NCBI GenBank assembly: GCA_028694565.1
Contig: JAQVKR010000025.1
Span: 1-13,354, forward strand
Direction of reading: 5' to 3'
DNA from: Gammaproteobacteria bacterium
GTDB lineage: Bacteria; Pseudomonadota; Gammaproteobacteria; DSM-26407
DNA length: 13,354 nucleotides
Notes under the pieces: generated by a model
What the model saw: the letters and a program-made list of their open reading frames with translations, nothing else
Told to the model about the DNA's origin: nothing
The model's database searches: none
Translations under genes and position numbers: made by a program
Shown here: positions 8,272 to 13,354 of the stretch, in pieces
Position numbering within the stretch: the first letter of the stretch is position 1
Layout of the letters: the number at the start of each line of letters is the position of its first letter

Positions 8272-8452
8272 GCAGCCTGTCGGACTTGAGCGATCGTAGC
8301 GAGCCGAGTGGGAGAGCGAGGACAGATGGGGCCGATTTTTAGGCGCATAGTGGGTCTATGTAACGAAAAATCGGGTTCATATGGGCCGCTGTCCCGCCGG
8401 CGCAGTAGATCAGCTTCAAGTCCGAAGATCAGCTTCAAGTCCGACAGGCTGC
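8272..8452. mobile_element. MITE-like inverted-repeat element, non-coding, 181 bp
   Basis: Perfect 18-bp terminal inverted repeats, GCAGCCTGTCGGACTTGA (8272-8289) and its complement (8435-8452), bound a largely self-complementary interior. Nested pairs are GGACAG/CTGTCC (8320-8325, 8389-8394), CCGATTTTT/AAAAATCGG (8332-8340, 8366-8374) and CATAG/CTATG at the apex (8346-8360). The element starts 17 bp after the glnD stop and ends 6 bp before the -35 of the next gene. It has no ORF and I see no clear target-site duplication. Its transcript would form a long hairpin and could end glnD mRNA. Family assignment is not possible from sequence alone. Confidence 0.75.
8407..8444. repeat. Perfect 19-bp tandem duplication in the right arm of the MITE
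   Basis: AGATCAGCTTCAAGTCCGA occurs twice head to tail (8407-8425, 8426-8444). Removing one copy re-centres the terminal repeats (centre 8352.5) on the internal hairpin (centre 8353), so the duplication arose after the palindromic element formed. Confidence 0.9.
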
Positions 8453-8458
8453 CGGAGA

Positions 8459-8486
8459 TTGACAGTGCGGATTCGTTGGTTATTAT
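8459..8486 (+). promoter_or_regulatory. Near-consensus sigma70 promoter of the small ORF
   Basis: TTGACA (8459-8464, perfect -35) is separated by 16 bases from TATTAT (8481-8486, 5/6 -10) in a locally AT-rich patch. Transcription would start near 8493 and give an approximately 86-nt leader that includes the hairpin ATCCGG (8520-8525)/CCGGAT (8537-8542). It is the best match to consensus in the window. Confidence 0.7.
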
Positions 8487-8578
8487 ATCTTTACTATTTT
8501 AGTCGGTCTTTGCGGGGTTATCCGGCATGACGAATCCCGGATGGACCCGATTCCATAACAACCAACGGAGGAATGACC

Positions 8579-8776
8579 ATGAGCAACACCTATTACGAAG
8601 CTGTGGATCAACTCGAGAAGGCGAAGGTCGACCCGGAATACATCGCCGGCTGGGCCAGCGGGTTCCTGCACAACCCCGGGCGCGAGGAGCAGACCAATAC
8701 CGACGCCTTCGAGGCGGGCTACGCCGACGGTCGCGAGAACAACCTCGACAACTTCAAGAACTGGATCAAGGGATAG
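8579..8776 (+). CDS. Small soluble protein of unknown function (65 aa)
   Basis: I do not recognise a family. The 65-residue product starts MSNTYYEAVDQLEKAK and is hydrophilic and acidic, with no signal peptide or membrane segment. It holds two similar motifs, AGWASG (about residues 22-27) and AGYADG (about 46-51), separated by an Asn/Glu/Thr-rich middle, and ends with a short helix-like FKNWIKG. The start at 8579 is preferred over the in-frame ATG at 8573 because GGAGGA (8567-8572) directly abuts the latter but is 6-7 bases from the former. A near-consensus promoter lies about 90 bp upstream, so it is probably a well-expressed single-gene unit. Gene status is supported by promoter, ribosome binding site and clean frame. 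The function is open; the spaced G-aromatic-x-x-G pattern faintly recalls ribosome-associated small proteins such as RMF, which is only a hint. Confidence 0.8.
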   Translation: MSNTYYEAVDQLEKAKVDPEYIAGWASGFLHNPGREEQTNTDAFEAGYADGRENNLDNFKNWIKG

Positions 8777-8783
8777 GAAAGAG

Positions 8784-8845
8784 CAGGGTTACAGGGAACA
8801 GATAAAAGATAACAGGGGCGCGGCCTGTTCCCTGTTCCCTGTTCA
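8784..8845. repeat. Heptamer repeat forming a hairpin (CTGTTCC units)
   Basis: Three 7-bp units CTGTTCC, CTGTTCC, CTGTTCA (8825-8845) face a degenerate inverted array ending ACAGGGAACAG (8791-8801). The 11-base ACAGGGAACAG pairs with CTGTTCCCTGT (8825-8835). A competing stem AACAGG (8811-8816)/CCTGTT (8824-8829) also exists. It follows the small ORF by about 8 bases and may act as its transcript end. Confidence 0.75.
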
Positions 8846-8859
8846 CCGCTTCTTCCCGT

Positions 8860-8888
8860 TTGGTCCCTGCGCCCGGAGTCCGTATACT
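8860..8888 (+). promoter_or_regulatory. Probable sigma70 promoter of dapC
   Basis: TTGGTC (8860-8865), a 17-base spacer and TATACT (8883-8888, 5/6) sit 28 bp ahead of the dapC ATG. The -35 is weak (3/6), the spacing is ideal. A start site near 8895 would leave a short leader of about 21 nt. Confidence 0.5.
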
Positions 8889-8915
8889 TGTGCTTTTGGC
8901 GCGCCGGGCGGCCAG

Positions 8916-10106
8916 ATGAATCCCGATCTCGACCGACTCCATCCCTATCCCTTCGAGAAGCTGACCCGGTTGAAGGCCGGCGTGACGCCGCCGGCGGGAC
9001 TGGCCCCCATTCCGCTGTCCATCGGCGAACCGAAACACGCCGCGCCGGGCTTCGTCCTCGAGGAGTTGATCACCCACCTGCACGGGGTATCCGCCTATCC
9101 CGCCACCCGGGGAACGCCCGCACTGCGCGGCGCCGTGGCCGAATGGCTCACCCGGCGCTACGGGCTGGCGCCGGGAGGGGTGGATCCCGAGCGCCACGTC
9201 CTGCCGGTGAACGGCACCCGCGAGGCCCTGTTCGCCGTCGCCCAGGCCCTGGTGGATCGCTCCCGCCGGCCGCTGGTGGCCATGCCCAACCCCTTCTACC
9301 AGATTTACGAGGGCGCGGCCCTGCTCGCCGGCGCGGAGCCCCGCTACCTGGCCACGCCGCCGGAAACCGGCTTCCTGCCCGATCTCGACTCGGTCCCGGA
9401 GAGCGCCTGGTCGCGCTGCCAGCTGCTCTACCTGTGCAACCCCGGCAACCCCACCGGGGCCGTTCTGCCGGAGTCGTTCCTGACCCGGGTGCTGGATCTG
9501 GCCGACCGGCACGACTTCGTCGTGGCGGCCGACGAGTGCTATTCCGAGATCTACCTTGACGAGGAACGCCCGCCGCCGGGCCTGCTGGAGGTGGCACAGC
9601 GGCAGGGCCGCTCCGGCTTCGAGCGCTGCCTGGTATTCAACAGCCTGTCCAAGCGCTCCAGCCTGCCCGGCCTGCGTTCGGGATTCGTCGCCGGCGACCA
9701 GCGGCTTATCGAGCGCTTTCTCCTCTACCGCACCTATCACGGCTCCGCCATGCCGCTCCACGTCCAGGCCGCCAGCACCCTGGCCTGGGGCGACGAGGCG
9801 CACGTGCGCGCCAACCGGCAGCTCTACCGGCGGAAATTCGATGCGGTGCTGGAGATTCTCGGTGACGCCCTACCCCTCGGCCGCCCCGCGGGCGGGTTCT
9901 TCCTGTGGCCGGCAACACCGGTGTCCGACACCGAGTTCACCCGCGAACTCTTTGCCCGCACCAACGTCACCGTCCTGCCGGGCAGCTACCTCTCCCGTCC
10001 CGTCGCCGGCCGCGACCCGGGCGAGCGCCGCGTGCGCATCGCCCTGGTGGCGCCGCTGGAGGACTGCGTGGATGCGGCGCGGCGGATACGGGGCTTTCTC
10101 GGATAG
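8916..10106 (+). CDS. dapC: N-succinyldiaminopimelate aminotransferase (PLP-dependent, class I/II)
   Basis: Transfers the amino group of glutamate to N-succinyl-2-amino-6-ketopimelate, the step between DapD and DapE in the succinylase route to diaminopimelate and lysine. The 396-residue product has the fold-type-I aminotransferase pattern: an N-terminal LHPYPFEKL stretch, SIGEPKH near 36-42, YPATRGTPALR near 61-71, NPGNPTG near 174-180, the VAADECYSEIY cofactor region, and the PLP lysine K246 in SLSKRSSLPGLRSGF. The LSKRSSLPGLRSGF version is the one characteristic of the DapC group rather than aspartate aminotransferases. A gene of this type between glnD and dapD is standard in pseudomonads and relatives, which supports the name. 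A possible promoter lies just upstream. The ribosome binding site is weak. Confidence 0.92.
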   Translation: MNPDLDRLHPYPFEKLTRLKAGVTPPAGLAPIPLSIGEPKHAAPGFVLEELITHLHGVSAYPATRGTPALRGAVAEWLTRRYGLAPGGVDPERHVLPVNGTREALFAVAQALVDRSRRPLVAMPNPFYQIYEGAALLAGAEPRYLATPPETGFLPDLDSVPESAWSRCQLLYLCNPGNPTGAVLPESFLTRVLDLADRHDFVVAADECYSEIYLDEERPPPGLLEVAQRQGRSGFERCLVFNSLSKRSSLPGLRSGFVAGDQRLIERFLLYRTYHGSAMPLHVQAASTLAWGDEAHVRANRQLYRRKFDAVLEILGDALPLGRPAGGFFLWPATPVSDTEFTRELFARTNVTVLPGSYLSRPVAGRDPGERRVRIALVAPLEDCVDAARRIRGFLG

Positions 10107-10117
10107 AATTCACATGG

Positions 10118-10153
10118 GCGGGATTGGCAGGGTTTTTCACGATTCACAGGATT
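10118..10153 (+). repeat. Degenerate 9-bp tandem repeat in the dapC-dapD gap
   Basis: Four successive nonamers, GCGGGATTG, GCAGGGTTT, TTCACGATT and CACAGGATT, resemble the cleaner CAGGATT-type units found upstream of yffB. This looks like an older, decayed copy of the same repeat family. Confidence 0.55.
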
Positions 10154-10220
10154 AAGGCCGCATCAGGCATCGGGCGATTCGGGACAGGGCCGGCGGTTCA
10201 ACGATGACCGGCGGCGCCCT

Positions 10221-10241
10221 CAATACCCGATACGCAATACC
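10221..10241. repeat. Three heptamers (CAATACC type) upstream of dapD
   Basis: CAATACC, CGATACG and CAATACC run head to tail with a 7-bp period, about 70 bp ahead of dapD. The partly complementary CAGGCATCGGG near 10164-10174 may be a decayed inverted partner. Confidence 0.5.
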
Positions 10242-10311
10242 TGAAACCGGTTTCGCTTGATTCCATATCACACCGCGGCCCGAGTCGCCGCCGCAGTCTC
10301 GGAGGAAGGAC

Positions 10312-11133
10312 ATGAGCAACATTCAGGACATCATCGAGCAGGCCTTTGAGGACCGGGCCAGCTTCACCCCGGCAAACGCCCCGGCGGACGTGCGCGATGC
10401 CGTCCAGGAAGCGCTGGCGCAGCTCGACCGCGGCGCGCTGCGGGTGGCGGAGAAGCGCGACGGCGACTGGCAGGTCAACCAGTGGCTGAAGAAGGCCGTG
10501 CTGCTCTCCTTCCGGCTCGAGGACAACCAGACCATCGAGGCCGGCTATACCCGCTTCCACGACAAGGTGCCGTCCAAGTACGCCGCCTACAGCGACGAGA
10601 TGTTCCGCCGCGACGGCGTGCGCGTGGTGCCCGACGCCACCGTGCGCCGGGGCGCCTACATCGCCCCCAGCGTGGTGCTGATGCCCTCGTTCGTGAACAT
10701 CGGCGCCTATGTCGACTCCGGTACCATGGTGGACACCTGGTCCACCGTCGGTTCCTGCGCCCAGATCGGCAAGAACGTCCATCTCTCCGGCGGCGTCGGC
10801 ATCGGCGGTGTGCTCGAGCCGCTGCAGGCGGCCCCCACCATCATCGAGGACAACTGCTTCATCGGCGCCCGTTCCGAGGTGGTGGAAGGGGTCATCGTGG
10901 GCGAGGGCTCGGTCATCTCGATGGGCGTCTACATCGGCCAGAGCACCCGCATCTACAACCGCGAGACCGGCGAGATCAGCTACGGCCGCATTCCCCCGGG
11001 CTCGGTGGTGGTCTCCGGCAACCTGCCCTCCAAGGACGGCAAGTACAGCCTCTACTGCGCGGTAATCGTCAAGCAGGTGGACGAGAAGACCCGCAGCAAG
11101 GTGGGCATCAACGAGCTGCTCCGGGATATCTGA
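10312..11133 (+). CDS. dapD: 2,3,4,5-tetrahydropyridine-2,6-dicarboxylate N-succinyltransferase
   Basis: Uses succinyl-CoA to open and succinylate tetrahydrodipicolinate, the first committed step of the succinylase branch. The enzyme is a trimer of left-handed beta-helices. The 273-residue product (E. coli 274) has the N-terminal helical domain, then [20 protein letters not shown] and [18 protein letters not shown], with the catalytic aspartate at residue 141 (MVDTW). [11 protein letters not shown] and [18 protein letters not shown] follow in the hexapeptide-repeat region. The ATG at 10312 has an excellent GGAGGA at 10301-10306. It lies 205 bp after dapC in a repeat-containing gap. I found no convincing promoter there, so it may be co-transcribed with dapC or use a promoter I cannot see. 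Confidence 0.98.
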   Translation: MSNIQDIIEQAFEDRASFTPANAPADVRDAVQEALAQLDRGALRVAEKRDGDWQVNQWLKKAVLLSFRLEDNQTIEAGYTRFHDKVPSKYAAYSDEMFRRDGVRVVPDATVRRGAYIAPSVVLMPSFVNIGAYVDSGTMVDTWSTVGSCAQIGKNVHLSGGVGIGGVLEPLQAAPTIIEDNCFIGARSEVVEGVIVGEGSVISMGVYIGQSTRIYNRETGEISYGRIPPGSVVVSGNLPSKDGKYSLYCAVIVKQVDEKTRSKVGINELLRDI

Positions 11134-11145
11134 TATTTTGAATGG

Positions 11146-11172
11146 ACAGGATTTGCAGGATTAACAGGATTG
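11146..11172 (+). repeat. 9-bp tandem repeat, left arm of an inverted pair
   Basis: ACAGGATTT, GCAGGATTA and ACAGGATTG run head to tail 13 bp after dapD. CAGGATTAACAGGATT (11156-11171) is perfectly inverted at 11304-11319. Confidence 0.85.
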
Positions 11173-11219
11173 GCTTTTGCCTTCAGCGCGATGGCACTGT
11201 GAGCGCGGCTTGATGCTGA

Positions 11220-12827
<1,608 letters not shown>

Positions 12828-12831
12828 CGCG

Positions 12832-13354
12832 GTGCCCGGCCGCCGGCGCAGGGCATCCTCCGGCTGCGCGTCCAGCTGGACACGGCTCCCCATTCTCGCT
12901 TTCCTCCTGTTCCTCGGCGGGTGCGCGGAACCGCCCCGGCTGCCGCTCCTGGGCCCGGACGCCGTGGTGCTGGCCTTCGGCGACAGCCTTACCTACGGCA
13001 CCGGTGCCGCCCCCGGACAGGGCTACCCGGAACAGCTCGCCCGCCGCACCGGGCTGAAGGTAATCAACGCCGGTCGTCCCGGCGAGCTCAGCGGCGCGGG
13101 CGTGGAACGCCTGCCGGCGCTCCTGGAACGCCACCGCCCCGCCCTGGTGGTCGTCTGCCACGGCGGCAATGATCTGTTGCGGTTGAAGAACGGGAAGCTC
13201 CTGCAGGAGAACCTGTTGCGGATGGTGGAGCTGGCTCAGGCAAGCGGTGCGGCGGTGGTGCTCATCGGGGTGCCGAAGCCCGGCCTGCTGCTCTCGGTGC
13301 CGGCGCTGTACCGGGAGGTCGCGGAGCAGGCCGGGGTGCCCCTGGAGGCGGAGG
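12832..13354 (+). CDS. SGNH-hydrolase lipoprotein (TesA-like arylesterase/lysophospholipase), 3' end outside window
   Basis: The first 174 residues are present. A basic N terminus (RRRRASS), a hydrophobic stretch and the lipobox FLGGC (Cys31) indicate a lipid-anchored envelope protein. The mature part has the SGNH block I FGDSLTYG with nucleophile S52, a block II glycine in INAGRPGE, and block III HGGND with N113. The block V Asp-x-x-His lies beyond the window. It most resembles TesA, the E. coli multifunctional thioesterase/lysophospholipase, but that protein has a cleavable signal rather than a lipobox. The GTG at 12832 is 4 bp after dapE and gives a normal 30-residue signal. An in-frame ATG at 12790, inside dapE, is the alternative. 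The proximity to dapE suggests co-transcription but not shared pathway. Confidence 0.85.
   Translation, partial: MPGRRRRASSGCASSWTRLPILAFLLFLGGCAEPPRLPLLGPDAVVLAFGDSLTYGTGAAPGQGYPEQLARRTGLKVINAGRPGELSGAGVERLPALLERHRPALVVVCHGGNDLLRLKNGKLLQENLLRMVELAQASGAAVVLIGVPKPGLLLSVPALYREVAEQAGVPLEAE

Noticed and set aside
8264..8460. Target-site duplication around the MITE
   Set aside because: Flanking bases on the two sides (CCTA versus CGGA) do not match convincingly.
8527..8805. Alternative 92-codon frame overlapping the small gene
   Set aside because: Different frame, no ribosome binding site, Arg/Gln-rich product; the 65-aa frame has an ideal ribosome binding site and ends cleanly.
8766..9803. Minus-strand 345-codon frame over dapC
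   Set aside because: Shadow of dapC; its C-terminal part is just a translation of the heptamer repeat.

Overview
The window is a GC-rich stretch of chromosomal core genome, most likely from a gammaproteobacterium. Two things support this: the protein sequences closely resemble enterobacterial and pseudomonad orthologues (same lengths, same motifs), and the gene order is the classic rpsB-tsf-pyrH-frr cluster facing away from map-glnD, followed by dapC, dapD, yffB and dapE. The high GC and the short intergenic repeats would fit a sulfur-oxidiser/Chromatiales-type genome, but that placement is a guess.

Left half (1-4577, minus strand, transcribed right to left): rpsB (ribosomal protein S2), tsf (EF-Ts), pyrH (UMP kinase), frr (ribosome recycling factor), then after an unusually long 418-bp gap uppS (undecaprenyl diphosphate synthase) and the start of cdsA (CDP-diglyceride synthase, cut by the window edge). 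This operon links translation with nucleotide, cell-wall-carrier and phospholipid synthesis. A good sigma70 promoter with a GC-rich discriminator lies at 4721-4749. A palindrome-rich leader precedes rpsB, and two strong hairpins separate rpsB from tsf.

Right half (4818-13354, plus strand): map (methionine aminopeptidase) and glnD (PII uridylyltransferase) are 8 bp apart. A non-coding island (8255-8578) follows, holding a 181-bp MITE-like inverted-repeat element and a near-consensus promoter that drives a 65-residue protein of unknown function. Then come dapC, dapD, yffB and dapE, which cover the succinylase branch of lysine/diaminopimelate synthesis (DapD, then DapC, then DapE), with a small ArsC/Spx-family protein inserted. 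A probable lipid-anchored SGNH esterase starts 4 bp after dapE and runs off the end.

The gene content is ordinary. I see no phage, defence, CRISPR or secondary-metabolite system. What deserves a second look is in the gaps: the MITE with its internal 19-bp tandem duplication, the strongly promoted small protein beside it, and three families of short periodic repeats (7-, 9- and 7-bp periods) placed around the dap genes. One 9-bp family forms an inverted pair bounding a 175-bp unit upstream of yffB. The double hairpin between rpsB and tsf is the clearest regulatory candidate.
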